From Marisa cornuarietis (lineage: Eukaryota; Mollusca; Gastropoda; Architaenioglossa; Ampullariidae), in assembly GCA_004794655.1 (NCBI GenBank), contig SMMW01000001.1:23968501-24032500 (forward strand): a DNA stretch of 64,000 bases, written 5' to 3'. The notes under the pieces were generated by a model that saw only the letters and a list, made by a program, of their open reading frames with translations, was not told the DNA's origin and ran no database searches. Within the stretch, counting starts at the first letter, position 1, and the number at the start of each line of letters is the position of its first letter. The position numbers were made by a program, and so were the translations under genes. Shown one piece after another: positions 34,434 to 48,032 of the stretch.

Positions 34434-34463
34434 GTGGCTAGTGTTGATGCTGTAGCCATGGAA
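34434..34463 (-). CDS. Candidate first coding exon, unassigned
   Basis: ATG at 34463 in a GC-rich context encodes MATASTLATR and runs into a strong donor ACACGCAG/GTGAGA, phase 2. This is compatible with the candidate exon at 34078-34216. Very short and without homology support; the frame is open further upstream. Confidence 0.25.
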
Positions 34464-34705
34464 ACGCTGGAGAACAACACGCAGCTAGAGACACGCGCGT
34501 GCCAAAAACACACCACGCACCGCGCGTCAGGCAGACTGTCGTAACCATGACAACAGGAGCCACTGGTAACGCTCTGGCTATTTTTGTGAGTGAGTATATC
34601 AGTGCAGGAAATCGACTCACTAGATTTCACAGAGTAATACTCAACCTCTTCCCTAGTACAGTCACTCCCCCGAACTGCCCCCACCCCCCTCCGATCTAGA
34701 TATAA

Positions 34706-37700
34706 ATACACACGCTGTCTTATATATATATATATAGATACACACGCTGTCTTATCTGTCTATGGCTCTCCCCCTATATATATAGAGATATATGTATATA
34801 GATACACACGCTGTCTTATCTGTCTGGCTCTCCCCCCATAAATATAGATATATATATATATATATAGATACACACGCTGTCTTATCTGTCTATGGCTCTC
34901 CCCCTATATATATATAGAGATATATGTATATAGATACACACGCTGTCTTATCTGTCTGGCTCTCCCCCCATAAATATAGATATATATATATAGATACACA
35001 CGCTGTCTTATCTGTCTATGGCTCTCCCCCTATATATATATATAGAGATATATGTATATAGATACACACGCTGTCTTATCTGTCTATGGCTCTCCCCCTA
35101 TATATATATATATAGATATATGTATATAGATACACACGCTGTCTTATCTGTCTGGCTCTCCCCCCATAAATATAGATATATATATATAGATACACACGCT
35201 GTCTTATCTCTCTATGGCTCTCCCCCTATATATATAGATATATATATATATAGATACACACGCTGTCTTATCTCTCTATGGCTCTCCCCCTATATATATA
35301 TATATATAGATACACACGCTGTCTTATCTGTCTATAGCTCTCCCCCTATATATATATATATAGATACACACGCTGTCTTATCTGTCTATGGCTCTCCCCT
35401 TTATATATATATATATATAGATACACACACTGTCTTATCTGTCTATGGCTCTCCCCTATATATATATAGATACACACGCTGTCTTATCTGTCTATGGCTC
35501 TCCCCCATATATATATATATATAGATACACACGCTGTCTTATCTGTCTATGGCTCTCCCCCTATATATATAGATATTTATAGATACACACGCTGTCTTAT
35601 CTGTCTATGGCTCTCCCCCTATATATATAGATACACATGCTGTCTTATCTGTCTATGGCTCTCCCCCTATATATATAGATATATATATATAGATACACAC
35701 GCTGTCTTATCTCTCTATGGCTCTCCCACCATAGATATAGATATATATATATAGATACACACGCTGTCTTATCTGTCTATGGCTCTCCCACCATAGATAT
35801 AGATATATATATAGATACACACGCTGTCTTATCTGTCTATGGCTCTCCCACCATAGATATAGATATATATATAGATACACACGCTGTCTTATCTGTCTAG
35901 GGCTCTCCCCCCTATATATATATAGATATATATATAGATACACACGCTGTCTTATCTGTCTATGGCTCTCCCCTATATATATATAGATACACACGCTGTC
36001 TTATCTGTCTATGGCTCTCCCCTATATAGATATATATATATAGATACACACGCTGTCTTATCTGTCTATGGCTCTCCCCTATATAGATATATATATATAG
36101 ATACACACGCTGTCTTATCTGTCTATGGCTCTCCCACCATAGATATAGATATATATATATAGATACTCACGCTGTCTTATCTGTCTAGGGCTCTCCCCCC
36201 TATATATATATATATATATAGATACACACGCTGTCTTATCTGTCTATGGCTCTCCCCTATATAGATATATATATAGATACACACGCTGTCTTATCTGTCT
36301 ATGGCTCTCCCCTTTATATATTATATATATAGATACACACACTGTCTTATCTGTCTATGGCTCTCCCTTTATATATATATATATATAGATACACACGTCT
36401 TATCTGTCTATAGCTCTCCCATATATATATATAGATACACACGCTGTCTTATCTGTCTATGGCTCCCCTTTATATATATATATAGATACACACACTGTCT
36501 TATCTGTCTATGGCTCTCCCATATATATATAGATACACACGCTGTCTTATCTGTCTATATATATATATAGATACACACGCTGTCTTATCTGTCTATGGCT
36601 CCCCCTATATATAGATATTTATAGATACACACGCTGTCTTATCTGTCTATGGCTCACCCCTATATATATAGATACACTGTCTTATCTGTCTATGGCTCTC
36701 CCTATATATATAGATATATATATATATAGATACACACGCTGTCTTATCTGTCTATGGCTCTCCCACCATAGATATAGATATATATATATAGATACACACG
36801 CTGTCTTATCTGTCTATGGTCTCCCACCATAGATATATATATAGATATATATATATAGATACACACGCTGTCTTATCTGTCTATGGCTCTAGATATAGAT
36901 ATATATATATAGATACACACTGTCTTATCTGTCTATGGCTCTCCCATATATATATATATATAGATACACACGCTGTCTTATCTGTCTATGGCTCTATATA
37001 GATATATATATAGATACACACGCTGTCTTATCTGTCTATGGCTCTCCCCTATATAGATATATATATATAGATACACACGCTGTCTTATCTGTCTAGGGCT
37101 CTCCCCCATATATATATATATACGCTGTCTTATCTGTCTATGGCTCTCTATATATATATAGATACACACGCTGTCTTATCTGTCTATGGCTCTCCCCCAT
37201 ATATATATATATACGCTGTCTTATCTGTCTATGGCTCTCCCCCATATATATATATAGATACACACGCTGTCTTATCTGTCTATGGCTCTCCCCTATATAG
37301 ATATATATATATAGATACACACGCTGTCTTATCTGTCTATGGCTCTCCCCTATATAGATATATATATAGATACACACGCTGTCTTATCTGTCTATGGCTC
37401 TCCCCTTTATATATATATATATAGATACACACACTGTCTTATCTGTCTATGGCTCTCCCCTTTATATATATATATATAGATACACACACTGTCTTATCTG
37501 TCTATAGCTCTCCCCCTATATATATATATATAGATACACACGCTGTCTTATCTGTCTATAGCTCTCCCCCATATATATATATATAGATACACACGCTGTC
37601 TTATCTGTCTATGGCTCTCCCCTATATAGATATATATATATAGATACACACGCTGTCTTATCTGTCTATGGCTCTCCCCTATATAGATATATATATATAG

Positions 37701-40700
37701 ATACACACGCTGTCTTATCTGTCTATGGCTCTCCCCCTTATATATATATATAGATACACACACTGTCTTATCTGTCTATAGCTCTCCCCCTATATATATA
37801 TATAGATACACACGCTGTCTTATCTGTCTATGGCTCTCCCCTTTATATATATATATATATAGATACACACACTGTCTTATCTGTCTATGGCTCTCCCCTA
37901 TATATATATAGATACACACGCTGTCTTATCTGTCTATGGCTCTCCCCCATATATATATATAGATACACACGCTGTCTTATCTGTCTATGGCTCTCCCCCT
38001 ATATATATAGATATTTATAGATATGTCTTATATATATAGATACACACGCTGTCTTATCTGTCTATGGCTCTCCCCCTATATATATAGATATATATATATA
38101 GATACACACGCTGTCTTATCTCTCTATGGCTCTCCCACCATAGATATAGATATATATATATAGATACACACGCTGTCTTATCTGTCTATGGCTCTCCCAC
38201 CATAGATATAGATATATATATAGATACACACGCTGTCTTATCTGTCTATGGCTCTCCCACCATAGATATAGATATATATATAGATACACACGCTGTCTTA
38301 TCTGTCTATGGCTCTCCCACCATAGATATAGATATATATATAGATACTCTCCCCTCCTATATATATATAGATATATATATAGATACACACGCTGTCTTAT
38401 CTGTCTATGGCTCTCCCCTATATATATATAGATACACACGCTGTCTTATCTGTCTATGGCTCTCCCCTATATAGATATATATATAGATACACACGCTGTC
38501 TTATCTGTCTATGGCTCTCCCCTATATAGATATATATATATATAGATACACACGCTGTCTTATCTGTCTAGGGCTCTCCCCTATATAGATATATATATAT
38601 AGATACACACGCTGTCTTATCTGTCTATGGCTCTCCCCCATATATATATATATATACGCTGTCTTATCTGTCTATGGCTCTCCCCCATAGATATATATAG
38701 ATACACACGCTGTCTTATCTGTCTATGGCTCTCCCCTATATAGATATATATATATAGATACACACGCTGTCTTATCTGTCTATGGCTCTCTCCTATATAG
38801 ATATATATATAGATACACACGCTGTCTTATCTGTCTATGGCTCTCCCCTTTATATATATATATATATAGATACACACACTGTCTTATCTGTCTATGGCTC
38901 TCCCCTTTATATATATATATAGATACACACACTGTCTTATCTGTCTATAGCTCTCCCCCTATATATATATATATAGATACACACGCTGTCTTATCTGTCT
39001 ATGGCTCTCCCCTTTATATATATATATATAGATACACACACTGTCTTATCTGTCTATGGCTCTCCCCTATATATATATAGATACACACGCTGTCTTATCT
39101 GTCTATGGCTCTCCCCTATATATATATAGATACACACGCTGTCTTATCTGTCTATGGCTCTCCCCCTATATATATAGATATTTATAGATACACACGCTGT
39201 CTTATCTGTCTATGGCTCTCCCCCTATATATATAGATACACACGCTGTCTTATCTGTCTATGGCTCTCCCCCTATATATATAGATATTTATAGATACACA
39301 CGCTGTCTTATCTGTCTATGGCTCTCCCCCTATATATATAGATACACACGCTGTCTTATCTGTCTATGGCTCTCCCCCTATATATATAGATATGTATATA
39401 TATATAGATACACACGCTGTCTTATCTCTCTATGGCTCTCCCACCATAGATATAGATATATATATATAGATACACACGCTGTCTTATCTGTCTATGGCTC
39501 TCCCACCATAGATATATATATATAGATACACACGCTGTCTTATCTGTCTATGGCTCTCCCACCATAGATATAGATATATATATAGATACACACGCTGTCT
39601 TATCTGTCTATGGCTCTCCCACCATAGATATAGATATATATATATAGATACTCACGCTGTCTTATCTGTCTAGGGCTCTCCCCCCTATATATATATATAT
39701 AGATACACACGCTGTCTTATCTGTCTATGGCTCTCCCCTATATAGATATATATATAGATACACACGCTGTCTTATCTGTCTAGGGCTCTCCCCTATATAG
39801 ATATATATATATAGATACACACGCTGTCTTATCTGTCTATGGCTCTCCCCCATATATATATATATATACGCTGTCTTATCTGTCTATGGCTCTCCCCTAT
39901 ATAGATATATATATAGATACACACGCTGTCTTATCTGTCTATGGCTCTCCCCTATATAGATATATATATATAGATACACACGCTGTCTTATCTGTCTATG
40001 GCTCTCCCCTATATAGATATATATATATATAGATACACACGCTGTCTTATCTGTCTATGGCTCTCCCCTTTATATATATATATATAGATACACACACTGT
40101 CTTATCTGTCTATGGCTCTCCCCTTTATATATATATATATAGATACACACACTGTCTTATCTGTCTATAGCTCTCCCCCTATATATATATATATAGATAC
40201 ACACGCTGTCTTATCTGTCTATAGCTCTCCCCCATATATATATATAGATACACACGCTGTCTTATCTGTCTATGGCTCTCCCCTTTATATATATATATAT
40301 AGATACACACACTGTCTTATCTGTCTATGGCTCTCCCCTATATATATATATATAGATACACACGCTGTCTTATCTGTCTATAGCTCTCCCCCATATATAT
40401 ATATAGATACACACGCTGTCTTATCTGTCTATGGCTCTCCCCTATATAGATATATATATATAGATACACACGCTGTCTTATCTGTCTATGGCTCTCCCCT
40501 ATATAGATATATATATATAGATACACACGCTGTCTTATCTGTCTATGGCTCTCCCCTTTATATATATATATAGATACACACACTGTCTTATCTGTCTATA
40601 GCTCTCCCCCTATATATATATATATAGATACACACGCTGTCTTATCTGTCTATGGCTCTCCCCTTTATATATATATATAGATACACACACTGTCTTATCT

Positions 40701-42640
40701 GTCTATGGCTCTCCCCTATATATATATAGATACACACGCTGTCTTATCTGTCTATGGCTCTCCCCTATATAGATATATATATATAGATACACACGCTGTC
40801 TTATCTGTCTATGGCTCTCCCCTTTATATATATATATATATAGATACACACACTGTCTTATCTGTCTATGGCTCTCCCCTTTATATATATATATAGATAC
40901 ACACACTGTCTTATCTGTCTATAGCTCTCCCCCTATATATATATATAGATACACACGCTGTCTTATCTGTCTATGGCTCTCCCCTATATATATATATAGA
41001 TACACACACTGTCTTATCTGTCTATGGCTCTCCCCTATATATATATAGATACACACGCTGTCTTATCTGTCTATGGCTCTCCCCCTATATATATAGATAT
41101 TTATAGATACACACGCTGTCTTATCTGTCTATGGCTCTCCCCCTATATATATAGATACACACGCTGTCTTATCTGTCTATGGCTCTCCCCCTATATATAT
41201 AGATATTTATAGATACACACGCTGTCTTATCTGTCTATGGCTCTCCCCCTATATATATAGATACACACGCTGTCTTATCTGTCTATGGCTCTCCCCCTAT
41301 ATATATAGATATATATATATATAGATACACACGCTGTCTTATCTCTCTATGGCTCTCCCACCATAGATATAGATATATATATAGATACACACGCTGTCTT
41401 ATCTGTCTATGGCTCTCCCACCATAGATATATATATATAGATACACACGCTGTCTTATCTGTCTATGGCTCTCCCACCATAGATATAGATATATATATAG
41501 ATACACACGCTGTCTTATCTGTCTATGGCTCTCCCACCATAGATATAGATATATATATATAGATACTCACGCTGTCTTATCTGTCTAGGGCTCTCCCCCC
41601 TATATATATATATATAGATACACACGCTGTCTTATCTGTCTATGGCTCTCCCCTATATAGATATATATATAGATACACACGCTGTCTTATCTGTCTATGG
41701 CTCTCCCCTATATAGATATATATATATAGATACACACGCTGTCTTATCTGTCTAGGGCTCTCCCCTATATAGATATATATATATAGATACACACGCTGTC
41801 TTATCTGTCTATGGCTCTCCCCCATATATATATATATACGCTGTCTTATCTGTCTATGGCTCTCCCCCATATATATATATAGATACACACGCTGTCTTAT
41901 CTGTCTATGGCTCTTCCCCATAGATATAGATATATATATATAGATACACACGCTGTCTTATCTGTCTATGGCTCTTCCCCATAGATATAGATATATATAG
42001 ATACACACGCTGTCTTATCTGTCTATGGCTCTCCCCCTATATATATAGATATTTATAGATGCACACGCTGTCTTATCTGTCTATGGCTCTCCCCCTATAT
42101 ATATAGATATATAGATACACACGCTGTCTTATCTGTCTATGGCTCTCCCCTATATATATAGATATAGATACACACGCTGTCTTATCTGTCTATGGCTCTC
42201 CCCTATATATATATATACACACGCTGTCTTATCTGTCTATGGCTCTCCCCCTATATATATAGATATAGATACACACGCTGTCTTATCTGTCTATGGCTCT
42301 CCCCCTATATATATAGATATTTATAGATACACACGCTGTCTTATCTGTCTATGTCTCTCCCCCCTATATATATAGATATAGATACACACGCTGTCTTATC
42401 TGTCTATGTCTCTCCCCCCTATATATATAGATATAGATACACACGCTGTCTTATCTATCTATGGCTCTCCCCCATATATATATATATATATAGATACACA
42501 CGCTGTCTTATCTGTCTATAGCTCTCCCCCCATATATATATATATATTTATAGATACACACGCTGTCTTATCTGTCTATGGCTACATAATTGTAGTGTCA
42601 CTACCTGAACTGCTCTCCTCTATATATAGATACACACGCT
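34706..42640. repeat. 8-kb satellite of ~55-bp units with embedded (TA)n
   Basis: About 140 units consisting of GATACACACGCTGTCTTATC, TGTCTATGGCTCTCCCC and a variable (TA)n/AGATATAT segment of 10-30 bp, so unit length varies (about 40-75 bp). Sub-variants (ACACACTGTC, CTATAGCTC, CCCACCATAGATATAG, CTAGGGCTC, ATATTTATAG) recur in the same order, showing higher-order copying. Short spurious frames arise on both strands and are not genes. Confidence 0.97.
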
Positions 42641-42705
42641 TTTCGTCTGTCTATGGGTCTTCATAGTGTAACTCCCTACATATTATATATAATAAAGTTA
42701 TAAGG

Positions 42706-42737
<32 letters not shown>

Positions 42738-43097
42738 TTCAGGAAGTTTCACTGTCTGTCGTTTCTTGTAAACATCATATTTATTGACCAGCCCTGCCAT
42801 AAGCCCCTTGAATAAGTGTAAGGGCTTTTAATAAATAATAACTAATGGTAGAATTGTAGTAACGGTATTATTCTTTATTGTTGCTGTTTGTTAGCCCAGA
42901 CAAGATAATACCACAGATATGATAATAAGATCAGATAATACCGGCTTCTCTTTTGCCATTTTGTGTTTCCCATCGCGACAGTTTACAGCACAACAGTCAT
43001 CTGTTTCCACCAATAGTTTTATGTCTTTATGTTCGTAAGTCAGGTGGAGGTAACTTAGTGACTAACAGACTAAATCTCCGTTTCCACTACCTGAGTG
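42641..43097. other. Unique sequence, nothing recognised
   Basis: Contains (TA)n/(GA)n at 42706-42737 and a TAATAA-rich stretch. No exon or RNA gene is seen. Confidence 0.5.
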
Positions 43098-43358
43098 GAG
43101 CGGATAGCCAAGTGGTTAGAGCACCGGCGTCCGAAATGCGAGGCGCACTGGTTCGATACCCGAGTAGCGCAGCAAACCTCCCCCAGTCGACCCAGCTGGC
43201 GGGAACGGATACCTGACTCCTTAAAGGGTTAGAGAAGGTCAGGCAGGGAGGGAGAGGAGATGGACACCGCCCTCACGTAAAGCTCGTTTCCAAGGAAAGT
43301 GAGTCTCTAACACCTCACCCCCCAACGCTCTGAAAAGGTTAAAGGACGGCCTTTACCA
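43098..43358 (+). mobile_element. tRNA-derived SINE
   Basis: The head resembles a tRNA with A box TAGCCAAGTGG (43105-43115) and B box GGTTCGATACC (43150-43160), the internal promoter of RNA polymerase III. It continues into a non-tRNA body with GGCGGGAACGGATACCTGAC and a GGTTAGAGAAGGTCAGG part. No CCA and no perfect acceptor stem, so it is not a functional tRNA. The 3' end is set approximately. Confidence 0.8.
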
Positions 43359-43709
43359 ATCCGCTTCCACTTTAATTAAAGACGAGTATGAGAAATAATT
43401 GAGGAAATAACCTGATTGTATAACATTGCCAGTGAAGGGAGGTACCTCATAGCAACATTTTATTTCAAGACTTTGGAGACGTTGCCTGCCGAAGTTAGGG
43501 TCAACCCTGACATGACCGCACCCCCCCACACACACACATAGACACATACACACATACACACATACACGCACACACAACCGATGGATTACCTGATTTATTA
43601 GGAAGTTTAAAGGCGTCTTAGGGGTTGGTCTCCCCTTTCACAAGCCCTAGACACAGTGAACCCGTCTCCAGCTGTCTGCCCCTTTAACCACTAGGCTAGG
43701 TTACTTTAC

Positions 43710-43826
43710 CTTAAGTCTAGGCGCTTGAGGCGTTTGAGGCGTTTGAGGCAGATTTTGATAGTTGAAAGCATTCTGACAGAACTACTTAGTTTGTCTTCAG
43801 GGCAACTCAGTCTCTCTAAGCCTAAA
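43710..43826 (-). CDS. Possible leucine-rich-repeat exon or fragment
   Basis: After an acceptor-like CCATTTTAG the minus strand reads GLERLSCPEDKLSSSVRMLS, then TIKICLKRLKRLKRLDLR, and meets donor AG/GTAAAG at 43709. LxxLxL spacing and DKLSS resemble a leucine-rich repeat. A CTCAAACGC micro-duplication gives the KRLKRLKRL. No neighbouring exon is found, so this may be an orphan fragment. Confidence 0.3.
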
Positions 43827-44104
43827 ATGGTCGATGGGAAGTGGAGGTGAGGCACGGGGATGCTATAGCCAGAGGGGATAGGGATGTTTTTAATCAGAGC
43901 CGGCACGCAAAGCCACCTTGGTAAGGTCTGCCTCCTTCTCTAAGTTAACTAGCCAGGGTTACAGACACTACACCTCACTGAGTTGGTTAACCCTAACCCT
44001 GTATGTTCCCCGCCAGTGAATGAGACAGTAAACTGCACCACAGGTAGGTTACACCTTAACCCTTTATCTTCACCAGCCAGTGAATGAGACAGTAAACCGC
44101 ACCA

Positions 44105-45228
44105 GAGTCTTACGATTGGTGTATTGCGAGACAGAGACACGGTCTTCCGTTTGGTGTATTGCGAAACAGAGACGATAGTCTTTGATTAGGTTAATGCGAG
44201 ACAGAGACAATAGTCTTCCATTAGGTGTATTACGAGACAGAGACAATAGTCTTCCATTAGGTGTATTGCGAGACAGAGACAACAGTCTTACATTTGGTGT
44301 ATTGCTAGACAGAGACAACAGTCTTACATTTGGTGTATTGTGAGACAGAGACAACAGTCTTACATTTGGTGTATTGTGAGACAGAGACAACAGTCTTACA
44401 TTTGGTGTATTGCTAGACAGAGACACAGTCTTACATTAGGTGTATTGCTAGACAGAGACACAGTCTTACATTCGGTGTATTGCTAGACAGAGACACAGTC
44501 TTATATTCGGTGTATTACTAGACAGAGACACAGTCTTACATTAGGTGTATTGCTAGACAGAGACACAGTCTTATATAAGGTGTATTGCTAGACAGAGACA
44601 CAGTCTTATATTCGGTGTATTGCTAGACAGAGACACAGTCTTACATTAGGTGTATTGCTAGACAGAGACACAGTCTTACATTAGGTGTATTGCTAGACAG
44701 AGACACAGTCTTATATTCGGTGTATTACGAGACAGAGACAATAGTCTTACATTCGGTGTATTGCTAGACAGAGACACAGTCTTACATTTGGTGTATTGCT
44801 AGACAGAGATGTATTGCTAGACAGAGACACAGTCTTATATTTGGTGTATTGCTAGACAGAGACAACACTCTTACATTAGGTGTATTGCTAGACAGAGACA
44901 CAGTCTTATATTTGGTGTATTGCTAGACAGAGATGTATTGCTAGACAGAGACACAGTCTTACATTCGGTGTATTGCTAGACAGAGACACAGTCTTACATT
45001 CGGTGTATTGCTAGACAGAGACACAGTCTTACATTAGGTGTATTGCTAGACAGAGACACAGTCTTACATTCGGTGTATTGCTAGACAGAGACAACAGTCT
45101 TACATTCGGTGTATTGCTAGACAGAGACACAGTCTTACATTCGGTGTATTGCTAGACAGAGACACAGTCTTACATTCGGTGTATTGCTAGACAGAGACAC
45201 AGTCTTACATTCGGTGTATTGTGAGAGA
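44105..45228. repeat. 35/36-bp tandem array, about 31 copies
   Basis: Unit GTGTATTGCTAGACAGAGAC plus ACAGTCTTACATTCG. The left units vary most. It ends immediately before the probable 5' UTR exon of the tetraspan gene, so any core promoter would lie in or beside it. Confidence 0.95.
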
Positions 45229-45231
45229 CAA

Positions 45232-45514
45232 TGGATGTGACTGGTGACTGAGATTGTCGCTAACTGTTATCCTAGTTACTTGAGACTAACCCTTGGTGTC
45301 AGAGACAGTCCCGGATGTTTCCACGAGTTGAGGAACACTTGTTTCCGGGCTTTTCTCCGTCCGGGACAGCTTGTCCTGTTCGTTCATCCTGTTGGAGAGG
45401 AATATCAAGCTTGGCAGCAGTTAGCTCTCGGTCAGCCCCCTGCATCCTCGGAGACAGTTTAGTCGGCGACCTTGGGTCCAGTGGGATTTGGCGAAGAGCT
45501 GCGAGCTGTGAAAG
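45232..45514 (+). other. Probable 5' UTR exon of the tetraspan gene
   Basis: GC-richer unique sequence ending AAAG/GTAAGC, a good donor. The matching acceptor GTGTGACCAG lies at 45880, 16 bp before the ATG. The start of the exon is not determined and no TATA box is seen; the assignment is by splice signals only. Confidence 0.45.
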
Positions 45515-45896
45515 GTAAGCAGCTTGCACTGGGTATTGTACCTATCTACCCCTTAGTGTCTCCCAATATCAAGCCCCTTTCTCTGATGTTTACAGCGACT
45601 CTTTCACCCAATTTGATGATTTCGCCAGTGTCTTATACCCATGTAGTGTCTGCATCATCTATCGCCCATCAAGAGGTTTTATTTTGAGGACTTTTATCGG
45701 CTTATGTCATCTCAGAATGTCATTTTTTTCATTTTAAACTGACTTCAGAAATGTCGACATTTTACCATTTGTACATCGTCTCCTTCAATAATGTGAACAT
45801 CGTAACATTTGTGTGTAACCTGTAACACGCGTGTACACATTACCATATGTAAAGATTACAATGTTCTGTCGTGTGACCAGGTGAACCCCCATACAG

Positions 45897-46083
45897 ATGG
45901 CGCTGGTTCTTCATCAGATTCTGAAGGTCGCCCTCGGGCTATTGGCTGCTGGCCTTATCATCATGCTCATTGGCACAAACACCAACTACTGGTTTGCCGG
46001 CAGCAGCATTCATTTCGGACTGTGGAACCTCTGCTCCGGGCTAACGTGTGTGGATTTAGGTTCATACATTAACCCCCTACCGG
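45897..46083 (+). CDS. Tetraspan gene coding exon 1 (TM1, extracellular loop 1)
   Basis: ATG at 45897 (context CAGATGG), 62 codons plus one base, donor CCGG/GTAAGT. It encodes the first membrane segment (KVALGLLAAGLIIMLIG) and the GLWNLCSGLTC loop. The exon follows acceptor GTGACCAG at 45880. Confidence 0.9.
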
Positions 46084-47996
46084 GTAAGTCTGGTCTCAAT
46101 CTTCCTTTCTTCATCAATTGTACCCACTAGGTCTCTCTGTAGGCTTATATATATAGACATCAATCGTACCCACTAGGTCTCTCTGTATATATATATATAT
46201 ACACAGACATCTATGGTACCCACTAAGTCTCTCTGTGTGCTTATATATATATATAGACATCAATCGTACCCACTAGGTCTCTCTGTATATATATATATAC
46301 ACAGACATCTATCGTACCCACTAAGTCTCTCTGTGTGCTTATATATATATATATAGACATCAATCGTACCCACTAGGTCTCTCTGTGTGCTTATATATAT
46401 ATAGACATCAATCGTACCCACTAGGTCTCTCTGTATATATATATATATACACAGACATCTATGGTACCCACTAAGTCTCTCTGTGTGCTTATATATATAA
46501 AGACATCAATCGTACCCACTAGGTCTCTCTGTATATATATATATACACAGACATCTATGGTACCCACTAAGTCTCTCTGTGTGCTTATATATATATAGAC
46601 ATCAATCGTACCCACTAGGTCTCTCTGTATATATATATATATACACAGACATCTATCGTACCCACTAAGTCTCTCTGTGTGCTTATATATATATAGACAT
46701 CAATCGTACCCACTAGGTCTCTCTGTGTGCTTATATATATATATAGACATCAATCGTACCCACTAGGTCTCTCTGTATATATATATATAGACATCAATCG
46801 TACCCACTAGGTCTCTCTGTGTGTGTATATATATATATACACAGATATCAATCGTACCCACTAAGTCTCTCTGTGTGCTTATATATATGTATATAGACAT
46901 CAATCGTACCCACTAGGTCTCTCTGTATATATATATATATACACAGACATCAATCGTACCCACTAGGTTTCTCTCTGTGTACTTATATATATATAGACAT
47001 AAATCGTACCCACTAGGTCTCTCTGTGTGTATATATACACAGACATCAATCGTACCCACTAGGTTTCTCTCTGTGTACTTATATATATATATATAGACAT
47101 CAATCGTACCCACTAGGTTTCTCTCTGTGTACTTATATATATATATAGACATCAATCGTACCCACTAGGTCTCTGTGTGTGTGTATATATATATATACAG
47201 ACATCAATCGTCTCTCTGTGTGTGTGTATATATATAGACATCAATCGTACCCACTAGGTCTCTGTGTGTGTGTATATATATATATACAGACATCAATCGT
47301 CTCTCTGTGTGTGTGTATATATATAGACATAAATCGTACCCACTAGGTCTCTCTGTGTGTGTATATATATATATACAGACATCAATCGTCTCTCTGTGTG
47401 TGTGTATATATATAGACATAAATCGTACCCACTAGGTCTCTCTGTGTGTGTATATATATATATACAGACATCAATCGTCTCTCTGTGTGTGTGTATATAT
47501 ATAGACATAAATCGTACCCACTAGGTCTCTCTGTGTGTGTATATATATATATACAGACATCAATCGTCTCTCTGTGTGTGTGTATATATATAGACATAAA
47601 TCGTACCCACTAGGTCTCTCTGTGTGTGTATATATATATATACAGACATCAATCGTCTCTCTGTGTGTGTGTATATATATAGACATAAATCGTACCCACT
47701 AGGTCTCTCTGTGTGTGTATATATATATATACAGACATCAATCGTCTCTGTGTGTGTGTGTATATATATAGACATAAATCGTACCCACTAGGTCTCTCTG
47801 TGTGTGTATATATATATATATACAGACATCAATTGTACCCACTAGGTCTCTCTGTGTGTATATATATATATACAGACATCAATCGTACCCACTAGGTCTC
47901 TCTGTGTGTGTATATATATATACAGACATCAATTGTACCCTCTAGGTCTCTGTGTGTGTGTGTATATATATAGACATAAATCGTACCCACTAGGTC

Positions 47997-48032
<36 letters not shown>

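Noticed and set aside
35018..41951. Numerous YIYIDTHAVLSVYGS-type frames in the 8-kb array
   Set aside because: They reflect the repeat unit and vary with (TA)n length. Both strands are open in places.
43098..43175. tRNA gene
   Set aside because: A and B boxes are present, but the cloverleaf stems do not pair properly and the sequence continues into a SINE body.
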